Below the pieces are notes generated by a model that searched no databases, was not told the DNA's origin, and saw only the letters and a list, made by a program, of their open reading frames with translations. From contig CM043865.1 of assembly GCA_023846275.1 (NCBI GenBank), positions 4,266,068 to 4,330,067 on the forward strand: a DNA stretch of 64,000 nt. Reading direction: 5' to 3'. A program made the position numbers and the translations under genes. Source of the stretch: Vanilla planifolia. Taxonomy: Eukaryota; Streptophyta; Magnoliopsida; Asparagales; Orchidaceae. Shown here one piece after another: positions 1 to 12,590 of this stretch. Every line of letters begins with the position of its first letter. Position 1 is the stretch's first letter.

Positions 1-3000
1 AAAGCTAGATCTAGGGCTAGGGTTAGGATCTAGGACTAAAGCGAGAGCTAGGGATAAGGCTAGCACTAGGGCAAGGATCTATGGCAAAGGCTTAGACTAG
101 GGCTCGAGCTAGGGCTAAGGCTAATGCTAGGATCTAGGGATAAGGCCAGGGCCAGGGCTTGGGCTATGACTAGGATCTAGGGATAAAGTTAGGGCTAGGC
201 TAGGGATATGGCTAAGGCTAGGGGTAGGGCTATGGTTTGAGCTAGAGCTAGATCGAGGGCTAGAGCTAAATCTAGGGCTAGCTCTAGGTTTAGGGCTAGA
301 GCTAGGGCTAGGGCTAAAGCTATGGTTAGGGCTAGGATCTAGGACTAGGGCTAGGGCTAAGCCTAGCACTAGGGCAAGGGCTAGGGATAAGGCTAACGTT
401 TGGACAAGGGCTAGGGTTAGGGCTATGGCTAGAATCTAATGCTAGGGCAAGGGCTAGGTCTAGGTCTAGGGCTAGGGCTAGGGCTAGGGCTATGGTTAAT
501 GCCAGATCTTGGGCCAAGGCTAAGACTAGGTCTAGGGTTAGGGTTAGATCTAGGGCTAGATTAGGGCTAGGGCTAGATCTAGGGCTAGGGCAAGGGTTAA
601 GGCTAGGGCTAAGGCAAAGATCTAAGACTAGGGTTAGGACACGGGCTAACACTAAGGCTAGGGCTAGAACATAGGCTAGCGCTAGGGCTAAGATCTAGGG
701 CTAAGGTTAGGGCTAGGGCTTGGGTGAGGGCTAAGGCTAGCGTTAGTTCTAGGGCTAGGGCTAGATCTAGACCAAGATCTAGGGCTAGGGCTATAGCTAG
801 CACTAGGGCTAGGGCTAAATCTAGGGTTGTGGGTAAGAAAAGGTCTAGATCTAGGGCAAGCGCAAGGACTAGTGCTGGCGCTAGATCTAGGGCTAGATCT
901 AGGTTAAAGCAAGGTCTAAGGCAAGGTCTATGACTAGGGCTAGGGCAAGGGCTAGGATCTAGGGCTAGCATTAGGGATAGGGCTAGGGTTAGGGCTAAGA
1001 CTAGGGCTAAGATCTAGGGCTAAGGCTAAGGCTAGGACTAGGATCTAGGGCTAAGGCTAGGGCTAGGGCTAGGATCTAGGGCTAACGTTTAGGATAGGAC
1101 AAGGGCTAACGTTAGGGCTAGGTCTAGGGCTAGGGTTAGGGCTAGGATCTAGGGAAAAGGCTTGGGATAGTACTAAGATCTAGGGCTAAGGCTAGGGTTA
1201 GGGCTAGGATCTAGAGCTAGCGTTAGGGATAGGGATAGGGCTAGGGCTAGGGCTAGGATCTAGAGCTCGCATTAGGGATAGGGCTAGGGCTAGGACTAGA
1301 GTTAGGGATAGGACTAGGGTTAGGGCTAGGGTTAGGCCTGGATTTATGGCTAGGGTTAGGGCTAGGGCTAGAGCTAGGGCTAGCGTTAGGGATAGGGCTA
1401 GGGCTAGGGCAAGGGATAGGATCTAGGGCTAACGTTAGGGATAGGGCTAGGGCTAGTATTAGGGATAGGGCTAGGGTTAGGGCTAAGACTAGGGCTAAGA
1501 TCTAAGGCTAAGGCTAAGGCTAGGGCTAGGATCTAGGGCTAAGGCTAGGGCTAGGGCTAGGATCTAGGGCTAACGTTTGGGATAGGAAAAGGGCTAACGT
1601 TAGGGCTTGGTCTAGGGCTAGGGCTAGGGTTAGGATCTCAGGAAAAAGCTTGGGATAGTGCTAGGATCTTGGGCTAAGGCTAGGGCTAGGGCTAGGATCT
1701 ATGGCTAGCATTAGGGATAGGGCTAAGGCTAGGGCTAGGGCTAGAGTTAGAGCTAGGATCTAACGCTAAGGCTAGGGCTAGGGCTAGTGCTAGGGCTTGG
1801 GCTAAGATATATGGCTAAGGCTTGGGCTAGGCCTTTTGCTAGGGTTAAGGCTAGGATCAAGGGCTAAGGCTAGAGCTAGGTTTGGATCTAGGGCTAGCAT
1901 TAGGGATAAAGCTATGGCTAGGGCTAGGATCTTGGGCTAAGGCTAAAGCTATGACTAGGATCTAGGGCTAAGGCTAGGGCTAGGGCTAGGGCTAGGATCT
2001 AAGCCTAGCGTTAGGGATAGAGCTAGGGTTAGGGCTAGGATCTAGGACTAAGGATAGGGCTATGGCTAGCGTTAGGGCTTGGGCTAGGATCTAGGGCAAA
2101 GGCTAGGGCTAGGGTTAACGCTAAGGCCAGGGCTAGGATCTAGGGCTAAGGCTAGGGCTAGGGCTAGGATCTATGGCTAGCATTAAGGATAGGGCTAAGG
2201 CTAGGGCTAGGGCTAGGATCTAGGGCTAAGGCTAGGCCTAGGATCTAGGGCTAAGGCTAGGCCTAGGATCTAGGGCTAACGTTAGGGATAGGGCTAGGGC
2301 TAGGGCTAGCATTAGGGCTAGGGCTAGTGTTATGGCTAGGGCTAGAGCTAAGATCTAGGGCTAAGGCTAAGGCTAGGGCTAGGATCTAGGGCAAGGGCTA
2401 GGGCTAGGGCTAGGGATAGAGCTAGATCAAGGGCTAAGGCTAGGGTTAGGGCTAGATCTAACGCTAAGGCTCGGGTTAGGGTTAGGTTTGGGCTATGGCT
2501 AGCACAAGGGTTAGAGCTTGGGCTAGGGCTAGGGCTTAAGGCTAGGGCTAGGGCTATGATCTAGGGCTAAGGCTAAAGCTAGGGCTAGGGCGAGGATCTA
2601 GGGCTAGGTCTAGGGTTAGGGCTTGGGCTAGGGCTAGGGCTAGATCTAGTGCTAGGGATAGGGCTAGGGTTATGGGTTAGGGCTAGGGCTAAGGCTAAGG
2701 CTATTTTTAGGGCTAGGGCTAGGATTTAGGGCTAAGGTTAGAGCTAAGACTAGGATCTATGGTTAAGGTTAAGGCCAAGGCTTGAGCTAGGGCTAGGATC
2801 TAGGGCTAGCGTTAGATAAAAGGGCTAGGGCTAGGGCTAAGGCTTGGGTTAGGGCTAGGATCTAGGGCTAAGGCTAGGGCTAGCGCTAGTGCTAGGGCTT
2901 GGGCCTGGATCTAGGACTAGGGTTAAGGCTAGGGCTAATCGAAGGGCTTGGGCTAGGATCTAGGGCTAAGGCTAGGGCTAGGGATAGGGATAAAGCTAGA

Positions 3001-6000
3001 ATTAAGGCTAAGGCTAGTGTTAGGGTTAGGGTTAGGGTTTAGGCTAGGGCTAGCACTACGATTCAAGCTAGGGCTAAGGCTTGGGCTAGGGCTAGGGCTA
3101 TGGCTAGGGCTAGGGATATGATCTACGACTAAGGCTAAACCTAGAGCTAGGGCTAGGGTTAGGGCTTGGATCTATGGCTAGGTCTAGGGCAAGGGCTAGC
3201 ACTATGACTAGGGCTTTGATTAGTGCTAGGGCTAGATCTAGGGCTTGGGATAGGGCTAGGGTTAGGGCTAGGGCAAGGGTTAGGGCTAGTGTTAGGGATA
3301 GGGCTAGGGCTAGGGTAGGACTAGGATCTAGGGCTAAGGATAGGGCTAAGGCTAGGATCTAGGGCAAAGGCTAGCGCTAAGGCTAGTATCTAGGGCTAGC
3401 GTTAGGGATAGGGCCAAGGCTAGGGTTAATGCTAGTTTTAGGGATAGGGCTAGGGTTATGGCTAATGCTAGTTTTAGGAATAGGGCTAGGGTTAGGGCTA
3501 GGGCTAGGGCTAGGTTTAGGGCTAGGATCTAGGACTAAGGTTAGGGCTAGGGCTAGGGATAGAGCTAGATCTAGAGCTAAGGCTAGGGCTAGGCCTAGAT
3601 CTAAGGCTAGGGTTAGGGCTAGGGTTAGGGCTAGGGCTAGGGCTAGCATTAGGGATAGGGCTAGGGCTAGGGCAACGGATAGGATCTAGGGCTAATGTTA
3701 GGGATAGGGCTAGGGCTAGGGCTTGCATTAGGGATAGGGCTAGGGTTAGGGCTAGGACTAGTGCAAAGATCTAGGGCTAAAGCTTAGGCTAGGGCTAGGA
3801 TCTAGGGCTAACCTTTGCGATAGGACAAGGGCTAATGTTAGGGCTAGGTCTAGTGCTTGGGCTAGGGCTAAGATCTAGGGAAAAGGCTAGGGCTAGTGCT
3901 AGGATCTTGGGCTAAGGCTAGGGCTAGGGCTAGGGCTAGGGTTAGGGCTAGGATCTAGGGCTACGGCTTGGGCTAGGCCTTTTTCCAGGGTAGGGCTAGG
4001 ATCAAGGGCTAAGGCTATGGCTCGGGTTTGGATCTAGGGCTAGTATTAGGGATAGGGCTATGGCTAGGGCTAGGATCTAGGGCTAAGGCTAGGGCTTTGA
4101 TCTAAAGCTAACGTTAGGGATAGGACTAGGGCTATGGCTAGGGCTAGCATTAAGGATAGGGCTAAGGCTAAGATCTAAGTCTAAGGCTAGGGTTAGGGCT
4201 AGGATCTAGAGCTAAGGCTAAGGCTAATGCTAGGGATAGAGTTAGATCTAGGGCTAAGGCTAGGGTTAGGGCTAGGATCTAGAGCTAAGGCTAAGGCTAA
4301 TGCTAGGGATAGAGCTAGATCTAGGGCTAAGGCTAGGGTTAGTCCTAGATCTAAGGCTAGGGCTCGGGTTAGGGTTAGGGTTTAGGCTAGGGCTAGCACT
4401 AGGGTTAGAGCTAGGGCTAAGGCTTGGGCTAGGGTTAGAGCTATGGCTAGGGCTAGGGCTAGGGCTATGATTTAGGGCTAAGGCTAAAGCTAGAGCTAAG
4501 GATAGGCCTAGGTCTAGGTTGTAGGGCTAGGTCTAAGGCTAGTGCTAGTATTAGGGTTAGGGCATAGACTAGGGCTTAGGCTAGGGTAAGGGTTAGATCT
4601 AGGGCTAGGGATAGGGCTAGGGCTAGGGCTAGGGTTAGGGCTAGGACTAGTGTTGGGGTTAGGGCTAGGGCTAGTGCTGGGGTTAGGGCTAGGGCTAGGG
4701 CTAGGATCTTGGGCTAAGTCTAGGGCTAGGGCTAGGATCTAGGGCTAAGGCTAGAGCTAGGGCTAGGATCTAGGGCTAGCGCTAGGGATAGGGTTAGGGC
4801 TAGGGCTAAAGCTAGGGTTAGGGATAGGATCTAGGGCTAAGGCTAGGGCTAGGGCTAGGATCTAGGGCTAGCGTTAGGGATAGGGCTAGGGCTCGGGCTT
4901 GGGCTAGGGCTAGCATTGGGGATAGGGCTACGGTTAGGGCGATGGGAAGGGCTAGGGTTAGGATCTAGGGCTAAGGGTAGGGCTAGGGCTAGGATCTCGG
5001 GCTATAGATAGGGCTAGGGCTAGGGATAGAGCTAGATCTCGAGCTAATGCTAAGGCTATGCCTACATCTAAGGCTAGGGTTAGGGCTAGGGATAGGGCTA
5101 GGGCTATCGTTAAGGATAGGGCTAGGGCTAAGATCTAGGGCTAACGTTTGGGATAGGGTTAGGGCTAGGACTAGAGCAAGCATTAGGGATAGCGCTAGGG
5201 TTAGGGCTAAGATCTAGGGATTAGGCTAGGGCTAAGGCTAGGATCTAGGACTAAGGCTAGTGCTAAGGCTAGGATCTAGGGCTAACATTACAGATAGGAC
5301 TAGGGCAAACGTTAGGCCTAGGGCTAGGGCTAAGTCTAGGATCTAGGGATAGCACTAGGGCTTGGGCAAGGATCTAGGGCTAAGGCTAGGGCTAGGGCTA
5401 GGATCTAGGGCTAAGGCTAGGGTTAGGGCTAGGATCTATGGTTAAGGCTAGGGCTAAGGCTAGGGATAGAGCTAGATCTAGAGCTAAGGCTAGGGCTAGG
5501 GCTAGGGCTAGCGTTAGGGATAGGGCTAGGGCTAGGGCAAGGGATAGGATCTAGGGCTAACGTTAGGGAAAGGGCTAGGGCTGGCATTAGGGATAGGGCT
5601 AGGGTTAGGGCTAGGACTAGGGCTAAGATCTAGGGCTAAGGCTAAGGCTATGACAAGGATGTAGGGCTAAGGCCAGGGCTAGGGCAAGGATTTAGGGCTA
5701 ACGTTTGGGATAGGACAAGGGCTAACGTTAGGGCTAGGTCTAAGGCTAGGGCTAGCGCTAGGATTTAGGAAAAAGGAGAGGGCTAGTGCTAGGATCTAAG
5801 GCTAGGGCTAGAATCTAGGGCTGGCATTAGGGATAGGGCTAAGGGTAGGGCTAGGGTTAAGATTAAGATCTAGGGCTAAGGCTAGGACTAAGGCTGGCAC
5901 TAGGGCTTGGGCTAGGATCTAGGGCTAAGGCTTGGGCTAGGCCTTTCATTAGGCTAGGGCTAGGATCAAGGGCTAAGGTTAGGGTTAGGGTTTGGATCTA

Positions 6001-9000
6001 GGGCTAGCATTAGGGATAGGGCTATGGCTAGGGCTAGGATCTTAGGCTAAGGCTAGGGCTAGGATTTAGGGCTAACGTTAGGGATAGGACTAGGGCTAGG
6101 GCTAGGGCTAGCATTAAGGATATGGTTAGGGCTAGGGCTAGGATCTAGGGCTAGGGCTAGGATCTAGGGCTAAGGCTAGGACTAGTGCTAGGGATAGAGC
6201 TCGATCTAGGGCTAAGGCTAGGGCTTATCCTAGATCTAAGGCTAGGGCTCAGGTTAGGGTTATGGTTTAGGCTAGGGCTAGCATTAGGGTTAGAGCTAGG
6301 GCTAGGGCTTGGGCTAGGGCTAGAGCTATGGCTAGGGCTAGGCCTATGATCTAGGGCTAAGGTTAAAGCTAGGGCTAAGGATAGGCCTAGGTCTAAGATG
6401 TAGGGCTAGGTCTAGGGCTAGGGCTAGGACTAGAGCTTAAGCTAGGACAAGGGCTAGATCTATGGCTAGGGATAAGGCTAGGGCTAGGGCTAGGGCTAGG
6501 GCTAGTGTCAGGGATAGGGCTAGGGCTAGGGCTAGGGCTAGGGCGAGGGCTAGGGCTAGGATTTAGGGCTAAGTCTAAGGCTAGGCCTAGGATCTAGGGC
6601 TAGGGCTAGGATCTAGGGCTAGGGTTAGGGATAGGGCTAGGGCTAGGGCTAGGGCTAGGGCTAGGGCGAGGGTTAAGGCTAGTATCTAGGGCTAAGGCTA
6701 GGGCTAGGGCTAGGATCTAGGGCTAGCATTAAGGATAGGGCTAGGGCTCGGGCTTGGGCTAGCATAAGAGATAGGGCTATGGTTAGGGCGATGGTAGGGG
6801 CTAGGGCTAGGATCTTGTGCTATGGCTAGGGCTAGGGCTAGGGATAGAGCTAGATCTAGAGCTAAGGCTAGGGTTAGGCTTACATCTAAGGCTAAGGTTA
6901 GGGCTATGAATAGGGCTAAGGCTAGAGCTAGGATCTAGGGCTAACATTAGGGATAGGGCTAGGGCTAGGACTATGGCAAGCATTAGGGATAACGCTAGGG
7001 TTAGGGCTAGAGCTAGGGCTAAGGTTAGGGTTAGGGCTAGGGCTAGGATCTAGGGCTAAGGCTAGGGTTAGGGCTAGGATCTAGTGCTAACGTTAGGGAT
7101 AGAGCTAGGGCTCGAGCTTGGGCTAGGGTTAGCGTTAGGGATAGGGCTATGGTTAGGGCGATGACAAGGGCTAGGGCTAGGATCTAGGGCTAAGGCTAGG
7201 GCTAGGGCTGGATCTAGGGCTAGGGCTAGGGATAGAGCTAGATCTAGAGCTAAGACTAGGGCTAGGCCTACATCTAAAGCTAGGTTAGGGCTAGGGATAG
7301 GGCTAGGGCTAGAGCTAGGGCTAGGCCTATCATTAGGGATAGGGCTATGGCTAGAATCTAGGGCTAAGTTCTAGGGCTAAGGCTAGGGCTAGGGCTTGGA
7401 TCTAGGGCTAAGGCTAAGGCTAGGGCTAGGATCTAGGGCTAACGTTACAGATAGGACTAGGGCAAACGTTAGAGCTAGGGCTACTAGGTCTAGGATCTAG
7501 AGCAAAGGCTAGGGCTTGGGCTAAGATCTAGGGCTAAGGCTTGGGCTAGAGCTAGGATCTAGGGCAAGTGTTAGGGATAGGGCTAGGGCTAGGGTAAAGG
7601 CGAGGGTTAGGGCTAGGATCTAGGGCTAAGGCTAGGGCTATTGCTAGCACTAGGGCTTGGGCAAGGACCTAGGGCTAAGGCTAGGGCTAGGGCTAGGATC
7701 TATGGCTAAGGCTAGGGTTACGGCTAGGATCTATGGCAAAGGCTAGGGCTAAGGCTAGGGATAGAGCTAGATCTAGAGCTAAGGCTAGGGCTAGGCTTAG
7801 ATCTAAGGCTAGGGTAAGGGCTAGGGTTAGGGTTAGGGTTAGATTAGGGCTAGGGCTAGGGTTAGGTCTAGAGCTAGGGCTAGGGCTAGCGTTAGGGCTA
7901 AGGCTACGACTATGGCTAGGGCTAGGATCTAGGGCTAAGGCTAGGGCTAAGATCTAGGGCTTGCGTTAGGGCTAGGGCTAGGGCTAGGGCAAGGACTAGG
8001 GTTAGGGCTTGGGCTAGGATCTAGGGCTAGGCTAGGGCTAGGGCTAAGGCTAGGATTTGGGACTAAGGCTAGGGCCAGGGCTGGGATCTAGGGCTAGCGT
8101 TAGGGATAGGGCTAAGGCAAGGGCTAGGGCTAGGGTTATGGCTAGGATCTCGGATTAAGGCTAGAGTTAGGGCTAGAATCTAATTCTAAGGCTAGGTCTA
8201 GGGCTAGGATCTAGGGCTAGTGTTAGGGATAGGGATAAGGCTAAGGCTAGGGCTAGGGTTAGGCTAGGATCTAGGGCTAAGGCTAGGATAAGGGCTAGTG
8301 CTATGGCTTGGGCTAGGATCTAGGGCAAAGGCAAGGGCTAGGGCTAGGGTTAGCACTAGGGTTAGGTCTAGAATCTAGGGCTAAGGCTAGGGCTAGGGCT
8401 ACGATCTGGGGCTAAGGCTTGGGCTAGAGCAAGGATCTAGGGCAAGTGTTAGGGATAGGGCTAGGGCTAGGGCAAAGGATAGGGTTAGGGCTAGGATCTA
8501 GGGCTAAGGCTAAGGTAAGAGCTAAGATCTATGGCTAAGGCTAGGGATAGAGCTAGATCTAGCGCTAAAGCTAAGGCCAGGCTTAGATCTAAGGCTAGGC
8601 TAGAGCTAGGGCTAGGGCTAATGCTAGGGGTTAGGTTATGGCTAGGGTTAGGTCTAGGGTTAGGGCTAGGGCTAGCGTTAGGGCTAAGGCTACGACTATG
8701 GCTAGGGCTAGAATGTAGGGCTAAGGCTATGGCCAAGGCTAGGGATAGGGTTAGGGCTAGGATCTAGGGCTAAGGCTAGGGCTAGGCCTAGGATCTAGGG
8801 CTAAGGCTTGGGCTAGAGCTAGGATCTAGGGCAAGTGTTAGGGATAGGGTTAGGACTAGGGCAAAAGTGAGGGTTAGGGCTAAGATCTAGGGCTAAGGCT
8901 AGGGCAAGGGCTAGCACTAGGGCTTGGGCAAGGATCTAAGGCTAAGGCTAGGGCTAGTGCTTGGGCTAAGGCTAGGATCTAGGGTTAAGGCTAGGATCTC

Positions 9001-12000
9001 TGGCTAAGGTTAGGGCTAAGGCTAGGGATAGAGCTAGATATAGAGCTAAGGCTAGGGTTAGGCTTAGATCTAAAGCTAGGGCTAGGGCTAGGGCTAGGGC
9101 TAGGGTTAGATTAGGGCTAGGGCTAGGGTTAGGTCTAGGGCTAAGGCTACGACTATGGCTAGGGCCAAGATCTAGGGCTAAGGCTATGGCCAGGGCTAAG
9201 GACAGGGTTAGGGCTAGGATCTAGAGCTAAGGCTAGGGCTAGGGCTAGGATATAGGGCTAGTGTTAGAGATAAGGATAAGGCTAGGGCTAGGGTTAGGGT
9301 TAGGGCTAGGATCTAGGGCTAAGGCTAGGACAAGGGCTACCGTTATGGCTCTGGCTAGGATCTAGGGCTAAGGCAAGGGCTATGGCTAGGGCTAGCACTA
9401 AGGTTAGGTCTAGGATCTAGGGCTAAGGCTAGGGCTAGGGCTAGGGCTAGGATCTAGGGCTAAGGCTAGGGCTAGGATCTAGGGCTAAGGCTAGGGTTAG
9501 GGCTAACGTTACAAATAGGACTAGGGCAAACGTTAGGGCTAGGGCTAGGTCTAGGATTTAGGGCAAAGGCTAAGGCTTGGGCTAGGATCTAGGGCTAAGG
9601 CTTGGGCTAGAGCTAGGATCTAGGGCAAGTGTTAGGGATAGGGCTATGGCTAGGGCAAAGGCTAGGGTTTGGGCAAGGATCTAGGGCTAAGGCTAGGGCA
9701 AGGGCTAGCACTAGGGCTTGGGCAAGGATCTAGGGCTAACGCTAGGGCTAGGGCTAGGATCTAGGGCTAAGGCTAGGGTTAGGGCTAGGATCTATGGCTA
9801 AGGCTAGGGCTAAGGCTAGAGATAGAGCTAGATCTAGAGCTAAGGCTAGGGCTAGGATTAGATCTAAGGCTAGGGCTAGAGCTAGGGGTTAGGTTAAGGC
9901 TAGGGTTAGATTAGGGCTAGGGCTAGGGTTAGGTCTAGGGCTAGCATTAGGGCTAAGGCTACGACTATGGTTAGGGCTAGGATGTAGGGCTAAGGTTATG
10001 GCAAGGGCTAGGGATAAGGTTAGGGCTAGGATCTAGGGCTAAAGCTAGGGCTAGGGCTAGGATCTAGGGTTAGCATTAGGGATAGGGCTAGGGCTAGGGT
10101 TAGAGCTTGGGCTAGGATCTAGGTCTAGGCTATGGCTAGGGCTAAGGCTAGGATCTGGGACTAAGGCTAGGGCCAGGGCTAGGAGCTAAGGCTAGCATTA
10201 GGGATAGGGCTAGGGCAAGTGCTAGGGCTAGGGTTAGGGCTAGGATCTAAGGCTAAGACTAGGGTTAGGGCTAGCGCTAGGGCTAGGATCTAATTCTAAG
10301 GCTAGGGCTTGGGCTAGGATCTTGGGCTAAGGTTAGGGCTAGGGCTAGGATCTAGGGCTAGTGTTAGGGATAGGGATAGGGTTAGGGCTAGGATTAGGGT
10401 TAGGATCTAGGGCTAAGGCTAGGACAAGGGCTAGCGCTATGGCTTGGGCTAGGATCTAGGGCTAAGGCAAGGGCTAGGGCTAGGGCTAGCACAAGGGTTA
10501 GGTCTAGGATCTAGGGCTAAGGCTAGGGCTAGGGCTATGATCTAGGGCTAGCATTAGGGATAGGGCTAGGGCTAGGGCTATGGCTAGCGCTAGGCTAGGA
10601 TCTAGGGCTAATGCTAGGGCTAGGGATAGGATCTAGGGCTATGGCTAGGGTTAGGATCTAGGGATAACATTAGGGATAGGACTAGGGCTAACGTAAGGGC
10701 TAGGGCTAGGATCTAGGGCTAATGCTAGGGCTAGGGCTAGGATCTCGGGCTAAGGCTAGGGTTAGGGCTAGGATCTAGGGCTAGCATTTGGGATAGAGAT
10801 AGGGCTTGGGCTAGGGCTAGGGTTAGGGCTAGGATCTAGGGCTAAGGCTAGGGCTTGGGCCAGGATCTAGGGCGAAGGCTATGGCTAGGGCTAGGATCTC
10901 GGGCTAAGGCTAGGGCTAGGGATAGGATATAGGGCTAGCATTAAGGATAGGGCTAGGGCTTGGGCTAGGGCTAGGGCTAGGATCTACGGCTAAGGCTAGG
11001 GCTAATGTTAGGGATAGGATTATATCTAGGGCTATGGCTAGGGCTTGCATTAGGGATAAGGCTAGGGTTATGGCTAGGGCCACGACTAAGATCTAGGGCC
11101 AAGGCTTGGGCTAGGGCTAGAATCTAGGGCTAAGGCTAGGGCTAGGGCTAGGATCTAGAGCTAACGTTAGGGATAGGACTAGGGCTAATGTTAGGGTTAG
11201 GGCTAGGACTACGATTTATGGCAAAGGCTAAGGGTAGGGCTAGCGTTAGGGATAGGGCTAGGGCTAGAGCTAGGGTTAGGGCTAGGATCTAGGGCTAACG
11301 TTAAGGCTAGGGCTAAGATCTAGGGCTAAGGCTAGGGCTAGGGCTAGGATCTAGTGCTAAGGCTATGGCTAGGGCTAAGAACTAGTGCTAGAGTTAAGGA
11401 TAGGGCTTGGGCTAGGGCTAGGATCTAGGGTGAAGGCTAAGGCTAAGGTTAAGATCTAGGGCTAAAGCTAAGGCTAGGGCTAGCTCTAGGGCTAAGGCTA
11501 GGATCTAGGGTTAGGGTTAGGGTTAGTGCTAGGATCTGGGCTAGCATTAGGGATATGGCTAGGGCTAGGGCGACGGCTAAGGTTAGGACTAGGATTTAGG
11601 GCTTGGATCTAGGGCTAATGTTAGGGATAGAGCTAGGGCTAGGGCTTGGGCTAGGGTTAGCATTAGGGATAGGGCTAGGGTTAGGGCTAGGGCTAGGACT
11701 AAGATCTAGTGCTAAGGCTAAGGCTAGGGATAGGATCTAGGGCTAAGGCTAGGGCTCAGGTTAGGGTTAGGGTTTGGGCTAGGTCTAGCACTAGGGTTAG
11801 AGCTAGGACTAAGGCTTGGGCTCGGGCTAGGGCTATGGCTAAGGCTAGGGCTATGATCTAGGGCTAAGGCTAAAGCTAGGGCTAGGGATAGGGTTAGGGC
11901 TAGGATCTAGGGCTAGGTCTATGGCTAGGGCTAGCACTAGGACTAGGGCTAGAACTAGGGCTTGGGCTAAGGCTAGGGCTAGATTTAGGGCTAGGGATAG

Positions 12001-12590
12001 AGCTAGGGCTAGGGCTAGGATTAGGGCTATGGTTAGGGCTAGGGCTAGTGTTAAGGATAGGGCTAGAGCTAGGGCTAGGGTTAGGGCTAGGATCTAGGGC
12101 TAGGGCTCGGATATAGGGCTAGCATTAGGGATAGGGCTAGGATCTAGGGCTAAAGCTAAGGCTAGGGCTAGGATCTAGGGCTAGCGTTAAGGATAGGGCT
12201 AGGACTAGGGCTAAGGTTAGCATTAGGGATAGGGCTAGGGCCAGGGCTACGGCTAGGATCTAGGTTTAAGGTTAGGGCTAGGATCTAGGTTTAAGGTTAG
12301 GGCTACGGCTTGGGCTAGGGATAGAGTTAGATCTAGAGTTAAGGCTAGGGCTAGGCCTAGATCTAAGGCTAGGACTAGGGCTAGGGCTACAGCTAGCATT
12401 AGGGATAGGGCTAGGGCTAGGTCTAGGGTTAGGGCTGGGATCTAGGCCTAAGGCTAGGATCTAGGGTTAGCATTAGGGATAGGACTAGGGCTAGGGCTAG
12501 GGCTAGGGCTATGGCTAGCATTAGGGATAGGGTCAGGGCTAGGGCTAGGGATAGGGTTAAGACTAGGATCAAGGGCTAGGGCTAGGGATA
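1..12590 (+). repeat. Hexamer array, left sub-domain
   Basis: In this part the hexamers are punctuated by AGGATCTAGGGCTAAGG blocks and by 'taacgttagggatagg' and 'tagcattagggatagg' blocks (for example near 1,435, 2,278, 3,690 and 5,560). These are much rarer to the right of about 12.6 kb. A block reading 'gggatagagctagatctagagctaagg' recurs many times between 3.5 and 9.9 kb. The right boundary is gradual and set by eye. Confidence 0.55.
7735..10010 (+). repeat. Higher-order repeat, about 0.8 kb unit with one shortened unit
   Basis: Two rare markers recur together in fixed order. The marker 'ctacgactatgg' starts at 7,904, 8,690, 9,147 and 9,959 (steps 786, 457, 812). The marker 'atagagctaga' starts at 7,761, 8,547, 9,028 and 9,822 (steps 786, 481, 794). 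The shared spacing shows block duplication of an already diverged hexamer array, with a deletion in the middle unit. Confidence 0.65.
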
